From NCBI RefSeq assembly GCF_001522545.3, contig NC_031770.1, forward strand, positions 90,786,339-90,850,338: 64,000 nucleotides of DNA. The letters run 5' to 3'. A program made the translations under genes and the position numbers. This DNA is from Parus major (taxonomy: Eukaryota > Chordata > Aves > Passeriformes > Paridae). Below are positions 45,647-60,257 of the stretch, piece by piece (position 1 is the first letter of the stretch; every line of letters begins with the position of its first letter). Below the pieces are notes generated by a model that saw nothing but the letters and a program-made list of their open reading frames with translations, did no database searches and was not told the origin of the DNA.

Positions 45647-48600
45647 ATTTGCTAAATAGTATTTATTTTACCAAGCTGCACTGTTATTTATTCTATTTTT
45701 ATACAACATCAGCATAAGTAGCTAGCAAATCAAAATACTGACTTCTTACCATCATTTCAGTGTGTGTTATTATTGCAAATTAATGGGTGTAATTGAAAAT
45801 AATGAGCTCAGTTGATGTCAGTGACTCAATATCTTGTATTGACAATGGCCTGCTCAATATACATCAGGCCAAGTTAAATGTTTTTATGAGATCTTCTTTT
45901 CTGCTTATCTTAGTTTTAAGTATTCTAGGAATGTAAATTACTCAGCCTACCTTTACATTTTTTTTTTAATAGAATCTTTCTAGTTTGTACATTAGAGTTG
46001 ATATTATGATTTTGCAATGTGAATCATCAGAGCACTCTTTAGAAACTGCCCATTAGCTAACCTGACACAACTGAACAACTTAGTTTTCCTCAAATATGAA
46101 TTCAAGTCATAAATAAATACAGATCAGCTTCTCCAAGACACTTGGAGAGTACATACAGGAGTATGTAAAAAATAAAAAATATGCTGATGTGCATATTTTT
46201 AAATTACTGTAACTTAAGTGTTCACTTCTCAGGTTGCACAATGATCAAGGCATTGTACTTGCCCCCTTATCTTGTACTAAGTGCCATCCATATTTAGTAA
46301 CAGTATTATTAACAAGAGCAACATATCATTATTGCACACGCAGTATCTTGGCTCTTTGTATTTGATTTCTTTGCTGAAGTTATTTCAAGGCAGGGAGGCA
46401 GTTTTCTGTGGGCACACTGCAAGAACGCACATTACTTTCATGCAGCCTCATAGAAGCCTGGCATGGGATATCACGCTTGTATGGCATGACCCACAGCAGA
46501 GAAAGAAAAAGCCTAAGCTTTTTCCATGTAAGGTGGAAGCTTCTAAAGCACAATAAGCTATGCTATGATTTTAGCAGGATTATATTTGAAAATCCTTTGA
46601 AAATTCAAGCTTTTTTTTAATTTTTTTTTTCCTTCCCTTTCTCCACATTATGATTCTTAGCACCAATTGCTACACTACCTTATACTGGAAAGACAGCTGT
46701 CATCACACTGATTCAAATTTTATGGGGGCCAGCCTTGCTTCTATGAGAAAAATAATTGTTGCTTCATTTCCAGTTTCTCCCCTCCAGCCAAAGAAGTAGT
46801 AGCCTTGAGGAGCATGACTGTGAAGATCTGTATGGTCACTGCTAATTACTGTATTTGTGATTGTTGACCATACTAGCCTTGCCAAGAAGTGACTTACAGT
46901 ATATTGAGTACATTAATATCTAATACATAAATATCTAAAAGCTAGCCCTCCAGCTTGCACGGCCAGTTGAAATGGTAGAGGTAGTAATATAAAAAACACT
47001 CCAATTAAGCACACTGTACTACTATCTGATTGTCTTTTATGCTTCTCTTGTATTAACCCTTCAGTCACTCTGACAAGAACATTTGAATCGATCGAGATGA
47101 TGACAGTTACAACAATAATGTAGAAAATCTTAGACTGTCAGGATGAAAAGCAGCACATAGTACTCATGTACTACTTTTATCCCATCTCTTAAAAGAAATG
47201 AGAAATGATCTTTTTTTGTTCATTATTCTAAGTACATTACCATGATGCTTTTGATTTTTCTGCAATTACACGCAATACATGCAATAATTATTATTGCTAA
47301 CAATTGTTAACAACTGTTTTTATTGTGACAGAGTTTATGCTAGGTGGACTCTTGTTTAATATTCTTTTTAAACAGCACTGATCATAAGGAATTCAGCCAG
47401 TGTTCATTCTCATAGTAGTGATCATAAAGAGTTCATTTGCTATTCATATGGAAGTCACAGGTGTTTCCATAGGACTTATTTTAACTGCAATTTTAGCATC
47501 CTTCAATGAATACTTACTCAAAGATTGGTTTTGATAGGATCTCCTACAACTTCCCAACCTGCTGATTTAGCTTTGGCTATATGAAAGCAGAGTTTAAAAG
47601 ATGTGAGTGTTTGTACATCAAGATCGTTAACAATAATAGGTTTCATTTTACATGGCATTTTCTAGTACCCAGATTTTGACATCTGTGTGTTTAGCAATTG
47701 ATCAGCCATGGAGCTTCACGGAGGTGAGATCCATTTTCAGACACAGTCTTCATGCTTCTGCAGAGATTCAAGAGTTAGAAATATTTTTGGCATCACTTGC
47801 AATGGCAGAACAGGATACTTACAAGAAAATGTGAGGCTAAATTGTGCAAAGGGGAAAAAAAGGTATATTTCTGACTAATGTGATTCAGAATATACTAAAA
47901 TTGTGTAGATTAAACACATTTATAATCTTGCTATTAAAAAAAAGATTCACAACTGCATTAATAAGTCATATTTCATTATTCTAACATAAAAGATACCTGG
48001 TATGAGGCATAAATATGTGTAATGAAGCCCTCTGCTTATGTATTATGAACAGCAGTTCTTTTAATATTAAGAGTGAATCCATATGGGTTATTTGACATGT
48101 AAAATATTAACTTTTATAGCAAGAATGCAAATGAGAGTCTCAGCACTAATTATAGCTGCAGATCCCACTCAGGAATGAGGCTCTGTGTGACTAATGATTT
48201 CAGCAAAATGGAGAAATGGCCTGCTTCCCTCAAGAGGCAGCATATCTTAGCTCCCTCTCCTCCCTCTGGAACCCTTCAAAATTCTCAGCATGTCTCAGTA
48301 CAGTACCTAATGTCCATGCTCCTTCTAGGAACAGGCTCCTACAAACAGGTCATCAGCTTCATATTTTTATAGATAGTTTTATATAACTGTCTCTAGAGAG
48401 GAGTAAAACTTTCATATTTATCCAGAGAAATGTAATTTCAGGAGATAGTCTTATTTTGATTGGCAGTTCCAAATATCTCATTTCTATTTATTCCATTAAT
48501 GAAACAAACATATTGGGTTTTGATAAAGGATGGTCTGATTGCTCTTCCATAAATTTTTCACAATATTTTTCTTCTGTTAGCTTTTTTGCACAGAAGACTA

Positions 48601-51600
48601 GGATGTTATATTTTTTAAAAAAAACCCTACCAAATCTAGCTTTTGTCATTATTCTTTGCTTTCCCCGTGCAATCCTCTGATAAACATGCATCTGGTTGAG
48701 ATGACTGCAATGACTCTTACCCAAGCCTGTCATTGTTATTCCTGAAATGGCCAGAGGGTTCACTGAAAAGTAAAAAAAACCTGCTAATTCTTGTCAAAAA
48801 AGTATATTTTCTAATTGTATGTTCCTGTGAGAAAATTGTTCTGAGCTACTGACTGCTTTTCTGTATGCACAAGCATGAGACTGTACTCAGTTGGAGCAAC
48901 CTCTAATGTGTTCATATTTTTCTCAATTTTATTATCCTTTATTAAAGAAAATTTTAGAAAAAAGCATGCCTAGGAAATATGCTGTTAGAAATAAGATGAA
49001 AAAACAATTATTGAATAGTATCATAGGTGGTTTAAACTATCATATAATTATCTTTTAATAATAACACACATGCAATTAAATTGGAATATTATTAATATTC
49101 TTACTTATTGCCAATCTGTAGCGGAAAGGAGGTAGTTTTACTAAAATTTAATGAAGCAGTTTTTAACCCAAGTTCCTTTGATCTAGTAATTCTCCTTTTC
49201 TCAGTGCTGCTAGTCAATGTCTCTGAAGTTAAGCAATGTCTTATGCAAACGTCTAGGATAGAAAGATTGCAGATCTTCATAAAAGGGCATAACGGTGAAA
49301 TTCAGATTTCATCTGATGTTGAATTTTTAATACTCCTGCTTAATCAGATACAAGCCAGGAAGTGTCAGTATTTCTGAGGTACCCACATTATTATAGAAGA
49401 GGAATGTAAAAATACTGTCTTAATTCAGTTACTCTGAAAAAAAAAATAGTAATTTTTGAAATGTAAACCTCCTTTCTAAGTGTCTTGCATTATTGGAAAC
49501 ACTCTTGTGATGTGTAGAACAACTGTCATGAGGAGTTCTTTATGAGAAAATTACTAAATCAGCTTCCAGGCTGCCTTAATAAATCACTGCAAGGTTCATT
49601 AGTGTAATTTTCTAGACTTCATCAAGGTGCACCTACTATAGCTGCACAAATACATGTGGCAATTTCACTGCCAACAATGGTCTTGGCAAACAACTGAATT
49701 CTGATTGTGTGCATACAATTTGGCTAGATAATTATATTTTTTCTTCTAATATAATTTTCCTAATTTACCTAATTTCTATTTTTCCTGTTACATTGAGCAC
49801 CTTAAAAGCTAAGACTAGGGAATGGATTGTTTCATCAAAATGAAATTATGTGCATCTAAAAGATTAGTTCATTTATGTGTGATTAAAGTCAGTGGATTAT
49901 CTTTTTCTGTGTCATTGCTTCTGCTGCTCTAAGGTGAGGTATTCCAAACTCCACTAGGAGAGGTGGTCAAGTTCTTCTTGCTTTTCCTTGACAGTGGGGT
50001 TAGGAAAAGGTGAAAAGAATTTAACTAGTTTTTTTTTTTTTCCTTTTCCTCAAATAATTATGTTTTTATATATTTCTAAGCATGTTGAAGGTCTGGCATA
50101 TTCAGCATACATATTCAATAATTTCAACCTGTTCTAAATAATATTAAAATATTAAATGTTTGTATAATACATGATGATATAAAAAGCTGAAAAATAGTTA
50201 AGTGAATAAGGGGGTTAAGCTCTGTGCAGCCTTTTCATTATGTAAAATTTGCCACTATCTATCAGCTGAAAGTTGATGTGGGCTCTAATGGCAAGATTTT
50301 CAGAGGTTTTAAATGCCTGTGTCTTGAGTCACATTGTGTTAAGCTCTCAAAAACATCACAAATGCTTAAGCATTGCTTAGGACTTTATGGCAGGTAAGGA
50401 TCTTCAAAGTGCCTCAAAATGTGCATCCAAAAATACATTAAAAGTACCTCCAAAAGTAAGACATTTAAAATCACATTAGACATTAAAATCAAATCTTTGA
50501 ATTGAAGGCCTTTAAACTAGGGGCCTAGAGGCAGATCAAATATTTTCTTTTAAAAAGGTCTCAGATAATGATGTAAATTGATTCAAATGTAATTAGTACC
50601 AATTCAAAGTGTATATTGATTTGTGCCATACTGGTTTAGGTGCAGAGGTATATAAAGGGAGTAAATTCCTAGTTCCTGTGTCACATTGGTTTGTTCAATT
50701 GCTTGGAGACATCCATGTGTCCAGGCTGAGTTTGTTATTTAATATCAAGTGGCAAGTCTGCACATACAATTGCCTTGTCAATATGAGTTAAATTCCTAGG
50801 GACTAGGATCTGCAAACTGATTTTGAGTACACAGATCAAATCTTGTGTAAATGTCTTATGTCTGAAAGGCTGTGAAAGATAAGCAAGTTTGTCATTTAAA
50901 TATGAGCACCACACACTATATTTATGCTAATGACAACATTACTATATGAATTGCAAAATTCATTATCATAATCATTATTATTTTGATATTTAGGGCTTGC
51001 TAAAAATGTCTAGGTTAGAGATAGCTGACACATTGTTTCAGTAGAGAGAAATGCACTTTTTTTCCTCAGAATGGAGCAAACAAGTACACTGAACTTTGAT
51101 ACCATTAAACCTTAAAATATTCTCCAGGCTAGAAATTGTTAAGGTGTATGCTTCAATCTGTGGGCATCACCTGCTCAGTTCTAGGGGGTCAAGTAATTTA
51201 GAAATATCCCTGAGAAATTTAACTCAGAGATCAGTGGGAGACTTCCTTTGTTTTATAAACAGTCACATAAGTTACTGTATGATAGAACCTGGCACTTCCA
51301 GAAAGCCTGTTTATTTGCCTTTAACTAGAAAGGATACAAATTCACATAGGCAGTGTTAAATAGAAGCATACACTGCAACACAGTATAAGCACATACACAG
51401 CAACACCAATGATGTTTTTGTAAAACTTTTGCTTTTGCCTCAAATCACTTCCTCATATTCTACTTTCTACCAGTAGTAGTGTTATTGTCTGTGGCTATAC
51501 ATTGGAATCGTAAACTATCATGCAATATACCCCCTTCTGTTTGCTGTTATTTTTTCTTTTTTAAGCATCTTTCAGAATCAAACAGATGAATCCTTACTAA

Positions 51601-52400
51601 TCAAAAATTAGTGACTCTTGAAGACTGCTCCTTTCTCCACCTGAAGGCCTCAAAAACCATGCCAAATCTTTTCCCACTCTTGACTGTGAGTCTACTTTTC
51701 AATAGAGTTTGAATGCTACACTAAGGATCTGAGCATTGGTACTGTGGCTTTACTTTTGATCTTTCTCTTACCACCAGCAGTTACAAATTCACAGGAAGGT
51801 AGCAAACATGCCTTCTCATTTGTGGGTGGTATCAGCATGCCTGTGTATTTCTGATGGGGTCAGAATGCCAGATCTTTGCCCAGCTGTAGGTTGAATTGGC
51901 AATTTCTTAGAAGCCTGTGCAATATGAATAAAATGAAATATATTATAGCTGTCCTCATCTTAATACAGGAGGAATAATCAGAAAAACTTGCAGCAAGTCC
52001 CAGCATGTGATATCTCTGATCAAGACTGAGTATCACATGCTGAGATATGAGATGGGCTGCATCTTCCTATTAGTAACAAGCTTAGCTTCAAACTGGATCA
52101 AAGACTATATGATCTTTGCATTTCTGCAGAAAGAAGAACTGGTAGTCAGGAGACTAGGATCCCATTGTTCATACAGCCACAGACTTCTTTTCTGTGAAAT
52201 CCTTTTGGTCAGCTGGTTTAGATTTACAGCAATGAGATTTACATCTTAGATTTTGGATGACCTATTTCAGAAATAAAATACCAAATTCTAAAAACAAGGC
52301 TTGGCTGTCTCAGACCAGACATCTGGAAGTGGAAGCAGCAAAAGAGTGTTCATTTAAAGCAAAGATCTAGTTTTATTCATCAGTTTTTTTTCTCCTCTAC
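45647..52400. other. CSMD1 intron 1, no further gene
   Basis: About 6.8 kb of AT-rich intron. Long T or A runs occur at 45959-45968, 46611-46631 and 50031-50042. A perfect 12-bp inverted repeat lies at 52001-52042. ORFs are short and unrecognisable. Confidence 0.5.
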
Positions 52401-52513
52401 CAAAAAAAAACCCAAAAAACCAAACCAAAACCAAACCAAAACAAACAAGCAAAAAAAACACACACAAACCCCCCCCCACACAAAAAAACCCAACCAACAA
52501 CAAAACAAAAACC
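52401..52513. repeat. A/C-only low-complexity tract
   Basis: More than 110 bases consisting almost entirely of A and C in CCAAA, CAAAA and ACAC units with a C run at about 52470. A strand-asymmetric simple repeat, possibly grown from a retroposon A-tail. Confidence 0.9.
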
Positions 52514-54964
52514 TTACAATTATCTCCAAGGAAAATACATACCTCAGCACTGTTGACAAGTGTGTCTTTTTTTCATACCAAAAGACCTAGAATCACAGAA
52601 AGAAAAAAACACACAGGACATGTAAAGTGACTGACTATAATTTCTGACTGTGATCTTGACAGATAAGTAACTGTTTAGAAAGTTCAGTCCCAAAATAGGA
52701 AACAATTGAAAATAATCTGAAGGCACGTTTATGAAGTGTGCCATGTGAGAAATGCAGGTAATGTATCTATAAATAAACAAAGCTTTAATTTGTCTGTATA
52801 GATGTATTTTCCCTCAAAGACATCCAGTTTTCTGACACTTCAACAGATGGAAAGGGTTTAACTAGTAGCAGACATTCAGAGTCCTCTCGTGAAAAAACTA
52901 TTTTGCTGTTTTTTATGTTTTCTAGAAATGACGTTCAGAACAATGTAATCTGAAAGTACTTTGAAATGAGTGACTCTTCCACAGCTGATAGCATAGGACA
53001 GATGGTACAACACAGGCCAGCATACAAGTTTACTTCTTTCCGGGACTTTATTAGCTGAGTGCCTTGAAAAGCAACAGTGATACTATCTTGTAAAATAGGT
53101 AAACAAGATGGGACAGGCTTTCTTCCCCTGGCTAGGTGCCACCTTTGAGCTGCTGTGGTGGGGAATAAGAAGGAAGGAGAAGGGAGAAATCTTCTTAGTC
53201 AGATCTTTCTTCAGCACCTGCTTCTATTGAGTATCATGCTGGGTAAGCTAATTGCCATGCCTAGCATTGCCTATCAACTTCCCTCAGGTGCTTGTGCAAA
53301 GAAAGGGGCAGGCCAACTTCCAGTTTTTTCAGTGTCAAAATCATTCTGAAAAACTGAGTCATCAGCTACTTGCTTTGTTAACACACTGTTGTGTAGCAGT
53401 TAAAGGAAAATCTTTACTGCAATACCTACTGCAAGTAGCTAAAACAAAAGGATATGCTGCCAAGCTGATAAAGTTGTTAGACAAATAAGTTTTCAGGTGT
53501 CTGAGAGACATGATTTATCATGAATAAGGATATTTAAAATTACACTGTATCCAATTACTTTTTAATTTCTATTTGCAGTAATGAAGATTGAGCTAAATGA
53601 AATAAATAGCAGAGAGATTTCTGTATCAAAAATATCCTTGAATTTTCTGTATCAAGAATTAGATTTTCAGTGGTTTGGCCTACCTGAATTAAGATAAATC
53701 CCTAAAAACGTTTTAAAAACTGTGTTAGGTATTTATCTACCTCAGGTCACCTCTTTGAACCTAGAGGGAATTTGGCAGATCCCAGTCTCCTTGCATCCTT
53801 CTAGGTCTAAATGCCTTTAGGAAATTAACTGGTGGGATTTCTAGAAGTACTGAATGCAGGCAACTAAATTCAGAATTGATGGGAAGTATGATCAGGCTTT
53901 AACAGCTCCAGGAAATAGTATATGAATATTGTCAATATTATGTAACATTGCTGTTGCATGAGAAAAGACTGATTTTTTTTTTTTCTTTTTTCAATATGGC
54001 AATAATTCTAAATTCCTTTATTGTTGCTGGAACTCAGCACAACAGCTCTGTGTTTCAAAAATGTTATATTTTTGAAATGTCTCAAAAGAAAGCTCTACAA
54101 CCTCTGTAAAGAATTTTATTAGGATGTATCATTTTGATTAAAGCATGATTAATTTCTCTTTTTATTTGGCATGCAGTGAACAGATGAATGTACTAGATGG
54201 TGTCTAGAACACTGCTGAAGGAATGGTAGCATAGATACACCACTAAATGTTAACATATGTCTACGTACATTATGTTCATGTTCAGCTGGACTCAGGCCCC
54301 TCATACTTTTGGGAACATGCTTTTGTTGCACCTTCTCTTTTCTGTTATCCTATTCTAACAACATGCTTATTGTACATTAATAATCCTTAAAATCTCATTG
54401 CAACTTAATCCTCCTTAAAAATATGACATTTGCTACTACAGGCTGCTTCTTTATAGGGTCAAGCTGCCTATGCTGTAGTGAATCTGTACCAAATTTCCCA
54501 TTCAATTGATTTGATAAAAGTTATACATTGTTTGAAAGTCATTTAAGTACTAACTATATTACAGCCAAGTAATGCCATTCTGTGTCAGCTTCTCAGGTAT
54601 TAACCATATTTAGAGAGAGGTGAACTACAACAGGCCAGACTTCACTGGGAAAAGATAAAAAAACACATTTTCAGACATTCTGTATCCACTACCTACAATT
54701 TGCAAAAGAAAATTGTTTTCTACACAGTAACTAAAACGTTTAGTACAGTTCTACACTGAAAACATTAGTATTTCCAGTACTACTCCTGCACTAATATTGC
54801 AGATGTTAATTTAATTTCCATTACTATTGTAGCATTAGGCATTTTTCCTGGCACAGCTGGTGGCTATTTTCTTCTCCAAGCACAGGGCATTTGCTTACGG
54901 TTAAAAAGCAAAAGAAAACAGAAACAAACAAACAAAAAGTGTTCTACACCAGCTCTTCTAACAT
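52514..54964. other. CSMD1 intron 1, no further gene
   Basis: AT-rich intron sequence with a T run at 53972-53981 and an AAAC-type repeat at about 54922-54937. No exon, RNA or transposon recognised. Confidence 0.5.
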
Positions 54965-55676
54965 GAAATCCTAGAACCATTAAGATTGGAAAAGAGCTCT
55001 AAAATCATTGAGTCTAATGGTTAACCCAGCTCCAATGTGTTCACTGCTAAACCATCTCCAAGTGCCACAGCCACATGCCTTTTGAATGTTTCCAAGGATT
55101 GTGGCTCAGCCTCTTCCTCAGGCAGTCTCTTACAACACCTGACCACCACTGCAGTAAAGAAATACTTCCTAATATCTAATCTAAACCTCCTCTGAGTTTG
55201 AGTCCATTTCTTCTTGTCCTATCACCTCTCACTTGGGAGGAGAGACCTACCTCCCCCTGGCTACAGCTTGGCTACAGCCTCCTTTCAGTGAGGCTCCCTG
55301 AGCCTCCTTTTCTCCAGGCTGAACACCCCCAGCTCCCTCAGCTGCTCCTCACAGGACTCGTGCCCCAGACCCTTCCCCAGCTCCGCTGCCCTTCCCTGGA
55401 CTCGCTCCAGCCCCTCANNNNNNNNNNNNNNNNNNNNNNNNNNNNNNNNNNNNNNNNNNNNNNNNNNNNNNNNNNNNNNNNNNNNNNNNNNNNNNNNNNN
55501 NNNNNNNNNNNNNNNNNNNNNNNNNNNNNNNNNNNNNNNNNNNNNNNNNNNNNNNNNCACACGCTGGCTCATGTTCAGCTGCTGTTGACCAGCATCCCCA
55601 GGTCCTTTTCCACCAGGCAGCTTTCCAGCCACTGCCCCCAGCCTGTGGTACTACATGGGATGGTTTTGATCCAAAT
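54965..55676 (-). mobile_element. CR1 LINE 3' part, antisense, interrupted by N gap
   Basis: The complement of a CR1 copy. Its 3' end (GAAATCCTAGAACCATTAAG) is at 54965. Next come the TTAACCCAGC and AAACCATCTCCAAGTGCCAC blocks, CTAATATCTAATCTAAACCT, the GAGCCTCCTTTTCTCCAGGC block (minus-strand LEKRRLR), and CTTCCCTGGACTCGCTCCAG just before the gap. After the gap it resumes with GCTGGCTCATGTTCAGCTGC and the CCCCAGGTCCTTTTCCACC block (minus-strand KDLGV). Both sides belong to one element in order. It is truncated at about 55676. Confidence 0.93.
55418..55557. other. Assembly gap (140 N) inside a CR1
   Basis: A run of 140 N flanked on both sides by contiguous parts of the same antisense CR1. 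From memory of CR1 the missing part is about 150-160 bases, so the gap length seems realistic. Confidence 0.97.
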
Positions 55677-58094
55677 GAAAAATAGCTAATCCACTGGGAC
55701 ATAAACTAAAAAGTAGGAGCTCATCCTCTACATTTGTTCTTAATGTAAATATAACTTAAGACATTAAATCTCATACCAATTTAGCAAAAAAGATTTGACA
55801 AAGGATCTGTCTCCATAATCAAAAGTAGTTAATTGAAGTGCTTGAATAAATGCTACTTAAATCTTACCATGCTTACAGATTCTGAAACATTAAGATTATC
55901 CTGTATGCAAATCTAACCTGTAGTTATGCAAACTTATAGCCTCCTAATCGAAATAAGCCACAAGTGGCATTTATCTAATTAGAGGTTCTGGAGTGACTCA
56001 CCTGTAGAGCAGAATTTTCATGTTTTTTCAAAAAGGTGGAAGGATTACAAATATAAAGTAATTATCCTCTCTGTCCTGCATAGCAGGCATTCAATCAGTG
56101 AGATACAATAACATACTTCCTGCATACTTCCTGTTAGTCTTCAACATAGTTCCAATGCTTACTGCCTTCCTAAAACATAACTGGGTCCACTTAGCATATG
56201 ACAAAATTAACTTCCAAACAAATCTTCCCAAAGCAGCAGTTTTTAAAAATGAATATTCTCAGGATGCAGTTTAACAGAGTTAGAAAACATATTGTTGGAT
56301 TAATAATAATCAATGCAAATGGCCAGTTGTTTTGTAATAAATGGGTTTGTTGCATTAAAAAAAATTATTCTCATATGCTCCTAAGTTAATTAGAAGATAG
56401 GGTATGCCTGTATCTGCCTTTTAATTCTGTTCAATTTTTATTAATGAATTATACTAGTTAAGTTTATTTTCTTTTGTTTGGGTGTTTTGAGAATGACTTG
56501 GTTTTGTTTATTCCACCTCTTGCATTGCTTAGCATTGACAGTGTGCTTTGCCTGTCACTGAGTCTCCTCATTCTGCATTTACTGAGGTCATGCATTATAG
56601 CTGCAAAGGTAAAATCTCTCCTTATTTTCCTGATTGTATTGACTTACATTTTAAGTATAACCTTTTAAGGTTTACATTTTAAGTTTACCTTTTAGTGACA
56701 CAGCATTTATTTAGTGTATCTTACAAAAAAACAAACAAATAAACCACAGCCCAAAAAACCAGCAGAGAAAAAAGGACGATGTCCTACCCATACATTAGGC
56801 ACATTTGTCAGCTGTTTACACAAACCTCTGCAGTATCAAACCATAACTGTTTGTGCACAAATTTCTAAACCAGCTTGTAAAACCTTGTGCTGCTATTATG
56901 ATATCTCAGGCTTAATACTGGAGCAAGTTCTCACTGGAGCCATGATTTTTTGGCTCAGCTGAGCTACTCACATCACCCTGGAAAGCAACACCCAGTTCAG
57001 CCTTCTGAAAGACAGCTAAGTAGATGGCTTAGTAAACTTGATCCAATTAAAACAAAAGGTTCTAAGCCAAATGTAAAAGTACCAATCAGAAGCAAAGACA
57101 ATTATAGTTACTGAATGGAGAACTGACAGTCAGTTACATTGTGTGTCTGGTTCCAGGTTTTTTATATACCCTTACTAAGAGTAGGTGCACACAGAACAGG
57201 GATTTCTCCTTTGTTTTTGGAGCTACTTGAGCACAATCAGGGAAAGAAACTTGCAGAGTTGGAGAGGCACTAGGAAGACTGCCTGGAGTTGGGAGACTGA
57301 AGCTCCAGGGAAGCACTAGAACCTGTGTAAGAGGCAGAGAGCAGACACCAGGTCACCAAGATGATGAAAGAAATTTCCTGCAACCATAGAGAAGTGAGAT
57401 GCAAGTCAGATGAAATTTGAAAGTTTGGTGATTTGAGTAAAACAAACACTGGATGCCAGGACAAGTCTGAAAAGCAGCAGAGCAAGACAATGGTTTATAT
57501 ATTCTCTTTATTATACTTTGAGTTTCTTCTGCCTACAAAATTTGGGAAACTACTTTATGTAATTTTAAAAGCTGACTTTTTTTTCAGTTTAAAAACTTTT
57601 TGATCTCCTTTGGGGAGTTCATTGTAGGAAAAGGTCTAGTAAGATCCACCTTAAAGCTTTTACTAATCTTGGATCCTGTTGCACAGACAGTCAAATGAAA
57701 GGCAGTGACTAAAATCTAGTGCAGAGAGAAATGAACTACCAGTACACAAATGACAGTAACATCTAAAGGGTTGATTTGTTCAGGAGTAATGAATTGGAAT
57801 AGAAAAATAATTTTCCCTCATGTGGTATTGAGAAGGAATAATACTGGAATAATAAATAAATTTTGAATATTCATTGAAAATGGTATAAAATTGGTAGCAT
57901 GTAATAGAAAATAGCAATAAAACTTTTCTGAAGAACATGTCCATGACAGACTCAATGACCTTTGTCCATGTGTTATAATAAAGAATTAGTGACGTCTTCC
58001 ATGCCATGCCAAATGGCTCAATCATGCCAAAGAAAAAGGAGAACCACTGTCAGAAAGCTGAAACCAAGGAAAAAATAGTTAGGACTACATTTTT
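55677..58094. other. CSMD1 intron 1, no further gene
   Basis: AT-rich intron sequence. A small duplication of CATACTTCCTG is at about 56111-56133, and repeated TTTACATTTTAAG-type units lie at 56643-56685. Nothing else recognised. Confidence 0.5.
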
Positions 58095-58330
58095 AAGTCT
58101 ATGGTGATCAATTGTGGGAACAAACTACCTAGAGAATTGAGTCAATTTCAGATCAAATATAGTGTCTGAAAAATAAGGTTTAGGAAACTCAAGCTGTTTA
58201 ATAATAGCTGAACTCATGGTATTTCATTTATTAAGGGCAAAAAAAGAAAGAGTAAAATGAAATAAAGTGTTATATTGATACAAAGCAGGACAGACTATAG
58301 GATCCCACAGTCCAGGCTGCTTCCAAACTC
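58095..58330 (+). mobile_element. Ancient CR1-like LINE 3' relic
   Basis: The stretch TGTGGGAACAAACTACCTAG (about 58112) resembles the GTGGAACAAATTGCCAAGGG-type C-terminal block of old amniote CR1 elements. About 170 bases later, GCAGGACAGACTATAGGATC followed by CCACAGTCCAGGCTG matches the typical 3' end (GGTCAGACTAGATGATC then ATGGTCCCTTCTGG). Spacing and order agree with one decayed 3' end in + orientation. Identification is from family memory. Confidence 0.5.
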
Positions 58331-60257
58331 TAGAATCTCTAGGAGTACAGTTGCTGTAAAACACAAAATACTACCCTTGCTAACCAGGAGATTTTGTAGA
58401 TATTCGATATCAAGAGTATACAAAACTACCTTTGAATGCTTGGGGTTTACAGGCATACCTTCAGTATCTTCACATGAAAGAAACAAGCTTTGTATCATTT
58501 TTAGTACATGTTTTCCTGTAAACTCGAACCCAATGGATAGGCTACAGGCAAAGAATGAAATGAAAAGGTCTTAACTGCAGCAGTAGCCAGGTTAATGGTC
58601 CCTCCCATCATCTCCTCTAGTGAAGAACAAAAATCACATTATACACAAATGTTTATGAAAGAAATTGCACTAACCTTTGTGAGGATTTACATCCATATAT
58701 GTTACTTCTGTATGTTTTGTTATTAGAGGACAGAAATTTTCATATTCCCAGGAATGTCCACGGAGCAGTGAGACTTGTAGTGCTGTATTTTTTGTACACA
58801 AACTATTCTTAACAAATAGATTCCTGTATTACCATGTACACTGAACCAGTATATAAGCAAAACTGTTGAATCAATACTAGAGGTACAGGACTTTAGTAGT
58901 TTTGTTTTGTCTTTCCTTTTACTTGTGATTAACAAGAACTTAAACATTCCTTTGCTTCACTTTGCATTTAACTCAGAATAGGATAGGTTAGCACAGGATC
59001 TTAACTTAAATGAGTTTCAAGAAGCCTTGGAAGTAGAGTACATCACAAAGCTTACAGATAGGTTAATGCAAGTAGCTGGAATTTGAAATCTCTACCTCAG
59101 AATCTCCCAGATATTTTAGAGAAATTAATGTAAAACCTCTGATTTACTTTTAAATTTTGCTATCAAAGTTACATTTCAAAGCCTTTATGCATTTATGTTA
59201 GTTCAGACTTGGAAAAAGTACAATGATGTTCTTAAAATGTTTCTGTGTTGAGCATGATTCCTCAGAAAATTTTCTCACTTTTTTCACACCAATGTGCTTA
59301 GAAAAGTAAGTATATTGGTTAACACAGTGATGTTGCTCTCTGAATAAAGTAGTTAAACATATCTTCTAGGATCATTTATCACTTAGGAACTTGCATGACA
59401 CTGGGCAAAGGTGCTGAAAAAAATCTTTTCTCCTAGACTGAATGGTCTCATCTCACAAGCTCTCCAACACAAACTTCAAACACAGAATAAAAAGGTTTTG
59501 TGAAAAATGATGACAGCATCAGTTCATAAAATTTAAAAAGCTCATGCTGCAAATCTCAGTCATGTAGTTTCTCAGAGCATTCCACTAGTGGGTAAAAGTA
59601 ATTTTTGAAGGAAGTACAAGGTCAGGACTTTTTAAACAGTAAGATTGGGCAATGGTACGTGGATAACTGTTAAGCTTTCTATTTTTCAAAGCAGAGGTAT
59701 CATAGGAAAAGAGTCTGAATGTGAAGATATGAAAATGAGCATCCGTTGTTATGGGAAATGTCAGACACAGAAGTTTTAAATATCTGATTTACCTAGATTT
59801 TTCTCCTTTCCTCTTCAAGGAAAAAAATAAAAAGAAGATAATAGCTATCACCTGAGCCAGTAGTTCTAAGATTTCAAATTTTATAGACTGTCTGCCTTCA
59901 GGGCTTGAAGAGTCTTTGTGTTAAGAATCCACCTGATAATAATGTTTCACTGGGAATATAATAATTCTCTTTTGCTAGCGGCAACTGGCAAAGAAACTTC
60001 CTAAGTCAACTAAAAGTCTCTTTTTTATTAGCTGGAATTTACTTCTAGGTCTTCATCTTTTACTTTCTGCCTCTGCTTAGCTGCAGGAACAGAAAAGGAA
60101 TATGCGCAGAAAAGCTCACAATGAAATATGCCAAATCTTTTTCTCCACTTAGAGATTCTATTCTACTGAAAGATTCCTTTTGCATAGTTTTCAGTAAATA
60201 TGAAAATCATAAAGATGGCAGAGGCTATGTGGCTTTTCAGCTCAACTGAGATGGAAA
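58331..60257. other. CSMD1 intron 1, no further gene
   Basis: AT-rich intron sequence without recognised features. Confidence 0.5.
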
